64,000 nt of DNA. Origin: Bacteroidales bacterium. Lineage in GTDB: Bacteria > Bacteroidota > Bacteroidia > Bacteroidales > UBA932. The translations under genes and the position numbers were made by a program. Under the pieces are notes generated by a model. The model did not search any database. It was not told where the DNA came from and saw nothing but the letters and a program-made list of their open reading frames with translations. The stretch covers positions 62,001 to 126,000 of the forward strand of contig JAGDBO010000001.1 of the NCBI GenBank assembly GCA_017959005.1, read 5' to 3'. Position 1 is the first letter of the stretch; each line of letters begins with the position of its first letter. Below are positions 9,105 through 17,932 of this stretch, one piece after another.

Positions 9105-9112
9105 TATTTTTG
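9105..9112 (+). promoter_or_regulatory. -7 box (TATTTTTG) for the coiled-coil protein
   Basis: A TAnnTTTG match 24 bases before the ATG at 9137. A TTG at 9079-9081 is 23 bases upstream, slightly beyond the usual spacing. Confidence 0.5.
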
Positions 9113-9136
9113 TATAAACCGATAAAACAAATAGAT

Positions 9137-10006
9137 ATGGAAAAGAAACTAAAGATAATAATCGGAGTTATGGCCGGCGTTATTGTAATCCTTGCCGGTC
9201 TGTTGATTGCTCAGCTAAGTAAGAAGACCGCCTACAAGGAGGAGGTTCAGGTGCTTACCATAGACAAGCAGGCTCTCACGGAGCAGATGACTCAGCTTCA
9301 GCAGGATTATGCTAACCTGTCATCTACCAATGATACCATAAACACACAGCTTCAGATTGAAAGACAGAAGGTTGCAGACCTTATTGAGAAGGTTAAACGT
9401 ACGGAGGCTTCCAACCAGGCTCAATTGCGTAAATATGAGAAAGAGCTCGGAACTCTGCGTGCAATTATGAAGAGTTACATCAAACAGATAGACTCTCTCA
9501 ACCAGATGAACGTTGCTCTGAAGGAGGAGGTTACGGAGGTTAGAAAGAAGGTTGAGCAGACCACTGCGGAGAACGCTAAACAGAAGAAGCAGATTGAGGA
9601 GCAGGCTAAGAAGTTGGACGAGGGTTCTGCAGTTAAGGGACGCGGCATTTCGCTGGTAGGTCTCAACGGCAGAGGCAACGAAACCAACCGCTCTTCCAGA
9701 GTTAATCAGTTCCGCACAAACCTCTCTCTGATAGAGAATTCCATTGCTCAGACCGGTGCAATGACAATCTATGTGAGAATCAAAGATCCTGAGGATATCC
9801 TTATGACGGACGGCAGCCAGCAGGTATTTACCTGCGGCGGTCAGCAGCTCATCTACTCCGCAGCCCGCGAGGTTGATTATCAGGGAGAAGAGTTGGATGT
9901 AAGCATCTACTTCACCCCTGGAGTTGAGCTCTCAAGAGGAACCTACACCGTTGAGGTTTACACCAACAGAGGCAGAATTGGAACAGCAGAACTCTATCTG
10001 AAATAG
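9137..10006 (+). CDS. Membrane-anchored coiled-coil protein
   Basis: The ATG at 9137 gives 289 residues; an in-frame TTG 36 bases upstream lies within the promoter region and is unlikely. Residues 7-28 (IIIGVMAGVIVILAGLLIAQ) form one transmembrane anchor. Residues about 35-165 are a long coiled coil rich in Q, E and K. The last ~100 residues are a compact beta-rich domain (IYVRIKDPEDI, YFTPGVELS, TYTVEVYTNRG). This looks like a periplasmic spacer with a terminal sensing or binding domain. No named family recognised. hemW follows 5 bases downstream, but a functional link is not implied. Confidence 0.75.
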   Translation: MEKKLKIIIGVMAGVIVILAGLLIAQLSKKTAYKEEVQVLTIDKQALTEQMTQLQQDYANLSSTNDTINTQLQIERQKVADLIEKVKRTEASNQAQLRKYEKELGTLRAIMKSYIKQIDSLNQMNVALKEEVTEVRKKVEQTTAENAKQKKQIEEQAKKLDEGSAVKGRGISLVGLNGRGNETNRSSRVNQFRTNLSLIENSIAQTGAMTIYVRIKDPEDILMTDGSQQVFTCGGQQLIYSAAREVDYQGEELDVSIYFTPGVELSRGTYTVEVYTNRGRIGTAELYLK

Positions 10007-10011
10007 TTCGG

Positions 10012-11154
10012 ATGGCCGGAATATATCTGCACATCCCTTTTTGCAACTCAAAGTGCATTTATTGCGGCTTCTATTCTGTTGTAGGCAGAGAGATTAGAGA
10101 GAAATTCGTTCCTGCGTTAAGAAGAGAAATCTCCTTGCGCAGGAACTTTTTTGATACCCTCCCAAAAGAGCAGCAAACAATTAAAACCCTCTACATTGGA
10201 GGAGGCACTCCCTCCGTTCTGCCCATTGCCACTCTCTCTGAAATTGTGGCGCTTTTGCGAGATAACTTTTCTTTTCCCGATGGGGCTTTTGAGTTCACCA
10301 TAGAGGTAAATCCCGATGATGTGACAAAGGAGTATGCCGCAGGACTTAAAAGACTGGGAGTCAACAGGGTGAGTGTGGGAATCCAATCCTTTGAGGATAC
10401 CCATTTAAGGTGGATGGCAAGAAGGCACAACGCAGAGGAGGCGGGGGAGGCCTTTGCCATTTTAAGGGAGGAGGGCTTTGATAATATAAGCGCAGATTTA
10501 ATCTTCGGTTTTCCTCTTTTATCTATGGCTCAGTGGGAGAGCAACCTAAAAAAACTTACCGCTCTCTCACCTGAACATATCTCCGCATATCAACTCTCAA
10601 TAGATGAAAATACGCCGCTTGAAAGGCTGGCATCAAAAGGTCATTTCATCCCTGCAGATGAGGCCGCCTGCTCTTTGCAATACTCTATGCTCCAGAGCCT
10701 TCTAAAAGAGGCGGGATATGAGCAGTATGAGATCTCCAACTTTGCAAAGAGGGGATTTTTCTCCCGTCATAACAGCGGTTATTGGGAGAGAGTTCCATAC
10801 CTGGGACTGGGACCGGGTGCCCATTCTTTCATAGGGAAAAAGAGAGAGTGGAACTTTAACTCCGTTGAGGATTACTGCCGGGAGGATCTGTTTGAAATAC
10901 GTCAGGGTGAGACTCTTACAGAGAGTGATATCTACAATGAAACTCTTATGCTGGGATTGAGAAAGAGTGAGGGTGTGGCTGTGGAAAAACTTCTAAAGAG
11001 TTGCAGCAGCGCTCCTCGTTTCTTTGAGGGGTCTCAAGAGATTTTTAACCGTTATCTCTCCGCAGGTTTTCTCATTAAAGAGGGTGAGAGAATAAAAATA
11101 CCGCCCGAGAAATACTTTGTCTCGGACGGCATTATTAGAGATCTATTCGTCTGA
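10012..11154 (+). CDS. hemW: Radical SAM HemW-type haem chaperone
   Basis: This 380-residue protein starts with the HemW radical-SAM motif C11xxxC15xxC18 (CNSKCIYC), followed by YIGGGTPS, the GIQSF motif and the C-terminal GAHSF segment. HemW, once misannotated as an oxygen-independent coproporphyrinogen oxidase, binds an Fe-S cluster, SAM and haem and is thought to deliver haem to respiratory proteins. Its convergent neighbour is the cytochrome b subunit of succinate dehydrogenase/fumarate reductase, 3 bases away, a haem protein; the pairing is suggestive but could be chance. Confidence 0.88.
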   Translation: MAGIYLHIPFCNSKCIYCGFYSVVGREIREKFVPALRREISLRRNFFDTLPKEQQTIKTLYIGGGTPSVLPIATLSEIVALLRDNFSFPDGAFEFTIEVNPDDVTKEYAAGLKRLGVNRVSVGIQSFEDTHLRWMARRHNAEEAGEAFAILREEGFDNISADLIFGFPLLSMAQWESNLKKLTALSPEHISAYQLSIDENTPLERLASKGHFIPADEAACSLQYSMLQSLLKEAGYEQYEISNFAKRGFFSRHNSGYWERVPYLGLGPGAHSFIGKKREWNFNSVEDYCREDLFEIRQGETLTESDIYNETLMLGLRKSEGVAVEKLLKSCSSAPRFFEGSQEIFNRYLSAGFLIKEGERIKIPPEKYFVSDGIIRDLFV

Positions 11155-11157
11155 CTT

Positions 11158-11817
11158 TTAAGCAAAAAATGTAGCCTTTGTTGCAACTGCAATGAAGAGA
11201 AGGATAACGATGGTTGAGTAGAAGTAACCAATAATTCTCAATCTGTCAATCCATTTCTGATTGTTCCAACCCATAGACTGGAATGCACTCCAAAAGCCGT
11301 GGTTAAGATGAAGCCAGATGCAAACAAACCACACAATGTACATAGCATAAACGTAGTAGCGTCCCTTGAATGTTGCTACCATTGCTGATGCACCTGTTGC
11401 AACCTCTCCGCCTAGGAAATCCTGGAGCTGCATCTTTGCCCAGAAATCTGTAAGGTGAAGAGCTATTCCAATGAGAACCAGCAGGCCAAGTATAACCATA
11501 TTCTTGGATGCCCAACCGTCTGCCTTAGTCTTGTTGGATACGGCGTATCTCTCTTTTCCACGAGCCTTATAGTCCTGAATGTAAAGGATAAAGGCATAAA
11601 TGATGTGGATAATGAATCCCAGTGCGAGGACCGGTACCATTACGGTAACTACCGGAAGAGCCATAAACTCGCAAACTGCGTTGAATGCCTCGCCGGTATT
11701 ATCCAGAAGATAGGCACCGTTCAAAACTGCATGCAAAGTGATAAAGAGAATTAGGAAGAATCCGCTGAGGCTCATTATCACCTTTTTGCCGATTGATGTA
11801 GTAAATATGTTTGCCAT
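11158..11817 (-). CDS. sdhC: Succinate dehydrogenase/fumarate reductase cytochrome b subunit (standalone)
   Basis: A 219-residue membrane protein with about five hydrophobic segments and conserved histidines (ITLHAVLNG, FIIHIIYAF, ALHLTDFW, WLHLNHGFW) that fit the di-haem cytochrome b subunit of the Bacteroidota complex II. It anchors the SdhA/SdhB catalytic subunits and passes electrons between them and menaquinone. In most Bacteroidales sdhCAB (frdCAB) form one operon, yet here the next gene downstream is the convergent hemW. The catalytic subunits must be encoded elsewhere or be missing. The promoter at 11846-11876 is strong. Confidence 0.88.
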   Translation of the reverse strand: MANIFTTSIGKKVIMSLSGFFLILFITLHAVLNGAYLLDNTGEAFNAVCEFMALPVVTVMVPVLALGFIIHIIYAFILYIQDYKARGKERYAVSNKTKADGWASKNMVILGLLVLIGIALHLTDFWAKMQLQDFLGGEVATGASAMVATFKGRYYVYAMYIVWFVCIWLHLNHGFWSAFQSMGWNNQKWIDRLRIIGYFYSTIVILLFIAVATKATFFA

Positions 11818-11845
11818 ATAGATATCTGTTTTTAATTTCGATTAG

Positions 11846-11876
11846 CAAAGATACCATTTAGTTGCAATTTTTACAA
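11846..11876 (-). promoter_or_regulatory. Promoter for sdhC (TTG-N20-TATCTTTG)
   Basis: On the minus strand TTG (11876-11874) lies 20 bases before TATCTTTG (11853-11846), a full consensus match. The leader to the ATG at 11817 is about 28 bases. The element interlocks with the divergent pyrH promoter. Confidence 0.72.
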
Positions 11877-11892
11877 TAATTGGCTAATTTCG
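11862..11892 (+). promoter_or_regulatory. Promoter for pyrH (TTG-N20-TAATTTCG)
   Basis: TTG at 11862-11864 is followed after 20 bases by TAATTTCG at 11885-11892, one base off the TAnnTTTG box. It precedes the pyrH ATG at 11916 by 23 bases. Confidence 0.5.
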
Positions 11893-11915
11893 TTGCTCAA
11901 TTAAACATTTAAAAG

Positions 11916-12629
11916 ATGGAATTAAAGAGAGTATTGCTCAAGCTCAGCGGTGAGGCAATGGGCGGAGCGGACGGAATAGGTCTGAATGCGGACGTCATTA
12001 AATCTTACTCCAAAGAGATTGCAAAGGCAGTTAAAGGAGGCGTTCAGGTGGCAGTCGTAGTGGGCGGCGGAAACATCTTCCGCGGTCTGAGCGGAGTGGA
12101 TGCAGGATATGACCGCGTAAAGGGAGACCAGATGGGAATGCTGGCAACCGTAATCAACAGCATGGCCCTCTCCTCATTCCTAAAGGACTGCGGCGTTAAG
12201 GCGGAGGTCTTTACATCACTCCCGATGGAGCCTGTGGCAAGATACTATGCCAAAGAGAAGGCTATGGAGGTGCTTTGCGGAGGCGGAGTGGCAATCATTG
12301 CAGGAGGTACCGGAAACCCATTCTTTACCACAGATTCTGCTGCAAGCCTGCGTGCCTGTGAGATTGGAGCTGATGCTCTTCTGAAGGGAACAAAGGTGGA
12401 CGGAGTTTATGACAGCGATCCCAAAAAGAACCCTTCCGCCAAGAGATATGAGCGTCTCAGTTTTACAAAAGCCCTTGCAGACAATCTCAAGGTTATGGAC
12501 CAGACCGCATTCGCTCTCTGCAAAGACAACAATATGCCAATCATAGTCTTTGATATGACAGACCCTTCCAACCTTACCAAACTTCTTAAGGGAGAGAATG
12601 TTGGAACGGTTGTAAGTAATAATGAATAG
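11916..12629 (+). CDS. pyrH: Uridylate kinase
   Basis: This 237-residue protein is UMP kinase of the amino-acid-kinase fold: VLLKLSGEAMGG at the N-terminus, VVVGGGNIFRG for phosphate binding, and the TTDSAASLRACEIGAD segment. It converts UMP to UDP in the cytosol with ATP and acts as a hexamer. The ribosome recycling factor gene follows after 14 bases, a pairing conserved in many bacteria. Confidence 0.95.
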   Translation: MELKRVLLKLSGEAMGGADGIGLNADVIKSYSKEIAKAVKGGVQVAVVVGGGNIFRGLSGVDAGYDRVKGDQMGMLATVINSMALSSFLKDCGVKAEVFTSLPMEPVARYYAKEKAMEVLCGGGVAIIAGGTGNPFFTTDSAASLRACEIGADALLKGTKVDGVYDSDPKKNPSAKRYERLSFTKALADNLKVMDQTAFALCKDNNMPIIVFDMTDPSNLTKLLKGENVGTVVSNNE

Positions 12630-12643
12630 TTAAAAACGGTTAT

Positions 12644-13210
12644 ATGGAAATTAAAGATTCTAAAGAGAACATTGCTCAGGGTGTATCCAAAATGGAAAAC
12701 GCCATTGAACATCTTGAGGAAGAACTTAAGACCTTCCGCGCCGGCAAGGCAAATCCGGCAGTTTTGAACAGCGTAATGGTAGATTACTACGGCTCACCAA
12801 CCCCTGTTCCAAAGGTTGCTTCAGTATCCGTTCCGGATCCTAAGAGCATGATTGTTCAGCCTTGGGAGAAGAAGATGGTAGCTGCTATAGTTAAGGCTAT
12901 TATGGACGCCAACCTGGGCTTTACCCCTATCAACAACGGAGAGAACATCAGAATCAACATCCCGCCTTTGACAGAGGAGAGACGTAAGGAGCTCTGCAAG
13001 CAGGCTCGCTCTGCTGGCGAGAGTGCAAAGATGAGTATCCGCAACGCCAGAAGAGATGTTGTTGAGGCTCACAAGAAGTTCAAGAAGGATGGTCTTGAGG
13101 AGGATGTCTGCAAAGATGCAGAGGTAGAGATTCAGAAAAAGACGGACTCTTTCGTAAAGAAAGTAGACGAGATGGTTGCTGCAAAAGAGAAGGAGATAAT
13201 GACCGTCTGA
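12644..13210 (+). CDS. frr: Ribosome recycling factor
   Basis: The 188-residue length and sequence are standard for RRF: the long helix with LKTFRAGKANPAVL, the YYGSPTPVPKVASVSVPD loop and the C-terminal helices ending near KEKEIMTV. RRF works with EF-G to split post-termination ribosomes into subunits. It sits in the pyrH-frr operon, and its TGA overlaps the ATG of the following thioesterase by one base. Confidence 0.95.
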   Translation: MEIKDSKENIAQGVSKMENAIEHLEEELKTFRAGKANPAVLNSVMVDYYGSPTPVPKVASVSVPDPKSMIVQPWEKKMVAAIVKAIMDANLGFTPINNGENIRINIPPLTEERRKELCKQARSAGESAKMSIRNARRDVVEAHKKFKKDGLEEDVCKDAEVEIQKKTDSFVKKVDEMVAAKEKEIMTV

Positions 13211-14004
13211 TGAACCAGTTGCCAAAGATAGGAAGATACCTTTTCAGAGTAGAGCAATATCAGTGTAATGTTCGCAAGATGCTGCGCTTCAGTTCTCTTG
13301 TGAACATTATGCTTTCTGCGGCAGATTATCACTCTACAGAGCGCGGATTTGGAACAGTCTATCTGAACGAGATGGGAAAGACCTGGGTTCTCTCCCGTCT
13401 GGCCGTTGAGATGGAGAGAATACCTTCACGCCATGAGGAGATAACCATTGAAACCTGGATAGATAAAGTTCATCCGCTATTTACAAGCAGAAACTTCCGA
13501 GCCCTTTCAAAAGAGGGCGAGGTATTGGGCTGGGGCAGAAGCGTTTGGGCAATGATAGACACCACCACCCGCCACCCGGTAGATCTTATGGAGATTCACA
13601 ACGGACTAATCACAACCTTTGTTCTCTCTCCGGAAGATGAGGAGTATCTGAATGTCCCAATAGACCGCCCTGCAAAGATTCAGTTGGAAGAGCCTTCACT
13701 CTTCAGAATAGACAACACCTACTTTTCAGATGTAGATTTCAACGGCCACATAAACAGCATGCGTTATGTAGATCACGTGCTGGATATCTTCCCGCTCTCC
13801 TGGCATAAAAAGAACAATATCAAGAGATTAGATATAGCCTTCATTGCAGAGGGACGTCCGGAGATTCCAATAAAAATCTACGGAACACCATCCCATCCGG
13901 ATTATCTCTTTAAGATAATGCAGGATCTTCCGGAAAAGTCTGATGAGAGCGAGGCCTGCAGATTGAGAATCCGTACAATTCCGTTGGTAGGAACAGATTT
14001 ATAG
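13210..14004 (+). CDS. Acyl-ACP thioesterase (FatA/FatB type)
   Basis: A 264-residue double-hotdog protein resembling bacterial acyl-ACP thioesterases (PF01643). Both hotdog halves are visible; the second contains the catalytic-type segment VDFNGHINSMRYVDHVLD. It would release free fatty acids from acyl carrier protein in the cytosol. The one-base overlap with frr (TGATG) points to translational coupling. Its last 6 bases overlap the convergent glycosyltransferase gene. Confidence 0.85.
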   Translation: MNQLPKIGRYLFRVEQYQCNVRKMLRFSSLVNIMLSAADYHSTERGFGTVYLNEMGKTWVLSRLAVEMERIPSRHEEITIETWIDKVHPLFTSRNFRALSKEGEVLGWGRSVWAMIDTTTRHPVDLMEIHNGLITTFVLSPEDEEYLNVPIDRPAKIQLEEPSLFRIDNTYFSDVDFNGHINSMRYVDHVLDIFPLSWHKKNNIKRLDIAFIAEGRPEIPIKIYGTPSHPDYLFKIMQDLPEKSDESEACRLRIRTIPLVGTDL

Positions 14005-15360
14005 AGCGGCCAGCTCCTGGGCAAATGAGGAGTAATTCTTCTCCGCATCCCAATTCTCCGCCCAGTTTTCAAATGCGTTTTCTCTCATTTGTTTCTTAAT
14101 CTCAGCTGGGAGTTTTATAAACTCCACAATCTGATTTTCAAGTTCTTGTGCTGTTATACCGGAATCCACCAGATAACCCAGCGGACAGTTACGGAAAAGT
14201 TCACTCACACCTCCCACATTGGTTGCAATAACGGGTATTCCGTATGAGAAGGCCTCCATAATTGAGACCGGGATTCCCTCACTTCTGCTCACAAGAATAA
14301 AGAGATCCGCGCCCCTGTCTTTATAGAAAGACAGTATATCTGAGTGCTCTGTTGCACCCTTTATATCTATCTTAAAATCAAATTCTTTTGAAACAAAAAC
14401 ATCTGCCCCTTTCTTTAGAGATTCAAGTAGAGGACCACCTCCAAAATGGGTCCAACAGATGGAGTTATACCCCCTCTCCTTAATCATCTTAAGATCTTCC
14501 TTGTTTGAAGAGAGCTCTTTTAACGCATTGAGTATCAATCCAACGCGCTTAAGTTCTATAACATTGGAGCAACTTACAATGTTGAAGATGTTGGATTGAG
14601 AACTCTCTGTTGAAAGGTTTGCACACTCTCTGTTATGATGAGCACTTCCAAGGTGCCAGGTCTCTATAAGTTTAGGTGCCGGGTTGTAATTTTTTTTAAT
14701 GTAAGAGGCTCCGTTATTTGAAACCGTAATTGCAAAATCTGTCTCCGCAAAGATTTCCTTTCTGAAAGGAAGATAGCCTTTTGCTCCCTCGTAAAGATCT
14801 GATCCATGGAATCTTACGCAGAACTTAGGAAGCATCTCAACCATTGGTGCCAATCTCTTTTTAAGGAAAGGAATCATCATTGCAGATTTATCTCCCCAGT
14901 AGAAATAGATCTTATCTGCAAATGCACACTCGTTTAAAATTATCTCCATCTGTTTCTTATCTCCCAGCATTGTTCTGAGCATAAGAAAGTAGTTGAAGAA
15001 AATGCGGAGACGTTTAAAGAGCGGCGCCTTTTTCTTACCCCTTTCGAGTCTTATCTCACGCCCGCATAAAGCCCTGGAAAAGAACTCTTTTGCTGCAAAG
15101 AAAAAGGGTGCAGTATTAAAGAGTCCTTTTGTTAGAAATCCTAATTTGTCTTTATGATCAAAAGGGAGAAGCGCCCTGCAAAGCCGAGCATTTGAGGGCA
15201 CTTCTCTAACTAATCCAAGTTCCTCATAAAGAGGAAAAATTACTATTTCAGAAAACTCCTTTGCAAGATGAGGAATCTCCTCTGCAAGGAACGTTTCACC
15301 ATTCCCATACGGAAACGTATTGGAAAAAAGTATCAATCTGTTTCTGTATGGATCATGCAT
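13999..15360 (-). CDS. GT4-type glycosyltransferase
   Basis: The 453-residue protein has the two-Rossmann layout of GT-B enzymes, with a C-terminal nucleotide-sugar site: SRSEGIPVSIMEAFSYGIPVI (the E-x7-E type motif) followed by TNVGGVSELF. It would transfer a sugar from an NDP-sugar to a glycan or lipid acceptor on the inner side of the membrane. The ATG at 15360 is preferred, one base after the upstream TAA; an in-frame ATG at 15378 would overlap that gene. Being downstream of kdsB suggests a role in LPS or another surface glycan. The acceptor is unknown. Confidence 0.82.
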   Translation of the reverse strand: MHDPYRNRLILFSNTFPYGNGETFLAEEIPHLAKEFSEIVIFPLYEELGLVREVPSNARLCRALLPFDHKDKLGFLTKGLFNTAPFFFAAKEFFSRALCGREIRLERGKKKAPLFKRLRIFFNYFLMLRTMLGDKKQMEIILNECAFADKIYFYWGDKSAMMIPFLKKRLAPMVEMLPKFCVRFHGSDLYEGAKGYLPFRKEIFAETDFAITVSNNGASYIKKNYNPAPKLIETWHLGSAHHNRECANLSTESSQSNIFNIVSCSNVIELKRVGLILNALKELSSNKEDLKMIKERGYNSICWTHFGGGPLLESLKKGADVFVSKEFDFKIDIKGATEHSDILSFYKDRGADLFILVSRSEGIPVSIMEAFSYGIPVIATNVGGVSELFRNCPLGYLVDSGITAQELENQIVEFIKLPAEIKKQMRENAFENWAENWDAEKNYSSFAQELAAL

Positions 15361-15361
15361 C

Positions 15362-17041
15362 TTACTGTAATGCTGCAAACTCTATATCTCTGTCTACGCG
15401 AGCCTCGTATTTACTGTTCTTATAAGCAGTTACAAGCTCCTTCTCGCAGATGCTCACCTCTCCTTTGCGTGCTGCAATGATTGCTCTCAGGTATGACTCG
15501 TCCGGATCATCTTCATTGGTAAGAAGTGATTTTGCCTGATCCGGTTTGCCGGTCAGAACAAGTGCAAGTGCATGGTTGAAACCCTTGCTCTCATTCAAAG
15601 CCTCAAGAGCTCCGGTGTAATCACCGTCCATAATAAGCAGAGCACCAATGTTTTCCTTAGCCTGCTCAATGAGTTCGTCATTCTCTCCCTTAGCCATGTA
15701 GAAGTACTCTGCAGCCTTATCATACTCACCCTTCTGCATCTGAACAACACCCAAATTGTTGTAGTAACCTGCACTCTCCTCCTTAATCTTTGAGAGAGCC
15801 TCTGCTGCCTTATCTGTCTGGCCTGCTTTAAGATATGCGGCCGCAAGATTATTGAGCGTGCGGGTAGTTCCAAATCTCTCTGCTGCTTTCTTCAGAACTG
15901 CAATCTTCTCGTCATTGTCCTTTGCAACTTTGGCTGCATAGTAAACCATTGCCTCCTCTGTAAGGTTCTCGTCTGAGTTTGAAAGCATTTGAGCAATCTC
16001 CTCATCTGTAAAGTTCTTCTTTGTAACGCTTGTTACAATACGGCTTCTGCGGAGCTGAGGGAGAACTTTTGTTGAGAGAGTCTGGAATACCTGAGACATG
16101 TTTCTAATCTCCCTCTCACGGATAACAGGATCAGAATACATTGAAAGAACTCTAAGAATAAGATCCTTATCCTCTATATTAGAAGCCTTTACAATCTTCT
16201 GGAATCCTTCCCAATCTTCACCCTTCTCCTCAATTGTTACAGGAACATCCAGATTTGCCTTCTTGGATATTGTCTTATCGTATGCTGTCTTTGCAGACTT
16301 TGCTCTCTGATTTGAGAGAGTGTTGTTCTTGTCCTGAGGTCCCTCCGGAGAAGCGTATCCAATTATCTTACTGCTGTTTACAGTCTTGCTCTTATCTTTC
16401 TGAGCCTTCTTTATAAACTCCTCAAATGCCTTAATCTCCTTTGAATTCAAACGGGTGGTCTTAACGTCAGATTTGTTTACGTCATAGAGAATCTCAGTCT
16501 CAACCTCCTCTGTAACCTCCTTCTGGTAAGTATCTTCCATCTCGTAAACCATGCCGGAAGTCTTGGCAAGCATATAGGTGCAGTTTGTTCCCTCTGCTAT
16601 CTTGAATGGAATAGGATACTCATAACTCTTTGATTTTGAGTTATTGTAAACTGTTGCTACAAGTTGGAGGGTTGCCTTCTCCATACCAGGTTTGTAAGCA
16701 AAGACAACATCTCTGCTAACGGTAGAGGCAATCTTGTAAGGGACGGCCTTGTAGTTATCTCTTATCTTCTCTCCCTGCATCCAGAAATCCGGACCAACTT
16801 CCTGTCCGCCTTCATAAACCAACACCGGAGTAACCTTTAAATAAGCTGTTTGCACAAAATACTTCTCCGGGAAATGGATGGTGTATGTGGCCTTAATTTC
16901 TCCACCTACGCACTCAAGAATCTGAGGGTTGCACTCCGTCTTAACCAACGCCGCCAACTTTGCCATCTGCTGTGGATTGGCACAAAAAGTTACCAGCAAC
17001 ATAACTGCTCCTGCAAGGAGACAACTAGATAATTTCTTCAT
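15362..17041 (-). CDS. OmpA-like and TPR-containing envelope protein
   Basis: A 559-residue protein begins with a signal sequence containing a possible lipobox (LVTFC, Cys20). A beta-rich N-terminal region is followed by an OmpA-like segment around residues 185-280 (VNKSDVKTTRL, SKIIGYASPEGPQDKNNTLSNQRA), the fold that clamps peptidoglycan. The C-terminal third is TPR-like repeats (GYYNNLGVVQMQKGEYDKAAEY). Similar proteins occur widely in Bacteroidales. It likely links the outer membrane or periplasm to the cell wall. It lies 18 bases after kdsB on the same strand. Confidence 0.8.
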   Translation of the reverse strand: MKKLSSCLLAGAVMLLVTFCANPQQMAKLAALVKTECNPQILECVGGEIKATYTIHFPEKYFVQTAYLKVTPVLVYEGGQEVGPDFWMQGEKIRDNYKAVPYKIASTVSRDVVFAYKPGMEKATLQLVATVYNNSKSKSYEYPIPFKIAEGTNCTYMLAKTSGMVYEMEDTYQKEVTEEVETEILYDVNKSDVKTTRLNSKEIKAFEEFIKKAQKDKSKTVNSSKIIGYASPEGPQDKNNTLSNQRAKSAKTAYDKTISKKANLDVPVTIEEKGEDWEGFQKIVKASNIEDKDLILRVLSMYSDPVIREREIRNMSQVFQTLSTKVLPQLRRSRIVTSVTKKNFTDEEIAQMLSNSDENLTEEAMVYYAAKVAKDNDEKIAVLKKAAERFGTTRTLNNLAAAYLKAGQTDKAAEALSKIKEESAGYYNNLGVVQMQKGEYDKAAEYFYMAKGENDELIEQAKENIGALLIMDGDYTGALEALNESKGFNHALALVLTGKPDQAKSLLTNEDDPDESYLRAIIAARKGEVSICEKELVTAYKNSKYEARVDRDIEFAALQ

Positions 17042-17059
17042 ATAAAAAAAGTTAAAATG

Positions 17060-17818
17060 TTAATCTACTTTAATTTCCCCCCTCTCTATCATTCGGTTCA
17101 AACGCTCCAAATCTGCCGGAGTATCTACTCCGTAAGATTGGTCGTTGGATTCCACCACTCTGATTTTCAACCCATTCTCCAACCAGCGCAGTTGCTCCAA
17201 CTTCTCCGTTTTCTCCAGAAAACTCTCCTTCATCTTGCAAATCTTCTCCAGCGTTTCACATCTGTAACCGTAGAGTCCAACGTGCAAAAAGAAAGAGGAG
17301 CTGTCAATGCAACCGCTTCTGTCATAAGGAATTCTGTTGCGTGAGAAGTAGAGCGCATTCCAATTGTCATCTACAACAACCTTAGGACGGTTAACGTCAT
17401 CCACTTCTGCAAATGTAGAGGCTCTCTTAACTATTGTTGCAAGGCAGACGCTCTCATCATCAAAGCAGGCTGCAAGTTTTTCCAACTGATTTGTGCTTAT
17501 GAAAGGTTCGTCTCCCTGAACGTTTACCACAACCTTAAAGGTACGGCCGGTCTGCTCTGAATATTTCTGCAAAGCCTCAAGGCAGCGGTCCGTTCCGCTC
17601 GGGTGGGTTGAAGAGGTCATAACGGCAACTCCGCCCCACTTCTCCACAACCTCCTTAATTCTTTCATCGTCCGTAGCAACACAGACATCAGTGAAGACCT
17701 TTGCAGCCTGGCGCAGGGTGCGCACAACCATCGGGACACCACCTACAAGAGCCAAAGGTTTTCCAGGGAGCCTTGTTGAGGCGTATCGGGAGGGAATTAT
17801 TGCCAAAATCTCTTTCAT
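17060..17818 (-). CDS. kdsB: 3-deoxy-manno-octulosonate cytidylyltransferase
   Basis: The 252-residue protein is CMP-Kdo synthetase: IIPSRYASTRLPGKPL at the N-terminus, VNVQGDEPFI and the C-terminal GVDTPADLERL. It activates Kdo with CTP for attachment to lipid A in the cytosol, an essential step of LPS core synthesis. The ATG at 17818 matches the family start; a longer frame adds 10 unlikely residues. It leads a likely operon with the OmpA/TPR and glycosyltransferase genes. Confidence 0.94.
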   Translation of the reverse strand: MKEILAIIPSRYASTRLPGKPLALVGGVPMVVRTLRQAAKVFTDVCVATDDERIKEVVEKWGGVAVMTSSTHPSGTDRCLEALQKYSEQTGRTFKVVVNVQGDEPFISTNQLEKLAACFDDESVCLATIVKRASTFAEVDDVNRPKVVVDDNWNALYFSRNRIPYDRSGCIDSSSFFLHVGLYGYRCETLEKICKMKESFLEKTEKLEQLRWLENGLKIRVVESNDQSYGVDTPADLERLNRMIERGEIKVD

Positions 17819-17897
17819 CAGAATAGCTTCTATACAACAATCGGGCAACGGTTTCTTTTGCCACAGACAAAAATACTGAAAAAATGTCAGTTTTATG

Positions 17898-17905
17898 TAT
17901 CTTTG
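17898..17905 (+). promoter_or_regulatory. -7 box (TATCTTTG) for the sigma-54-type activator operon
   Basis: A TAnnTTTG match 27 bases before the ATG at 17933. No -33 TTG at the usual distance was found. The box suggests that the activator gene itself is read by the housekeeping sigma factor. Confidence 0.5.
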
Positions 17906-17932
17906 CCCCTACAGACGCAAAATTCAGGGTAA

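Noticed and set aside
11823..11845. A second TAATTTCG-like box at 11833-11840 as another pyrH promoter
   Set aside because: It lies far upstream without a matching TTG and is one base off the consensus; the box at 11885 explains the gene better.
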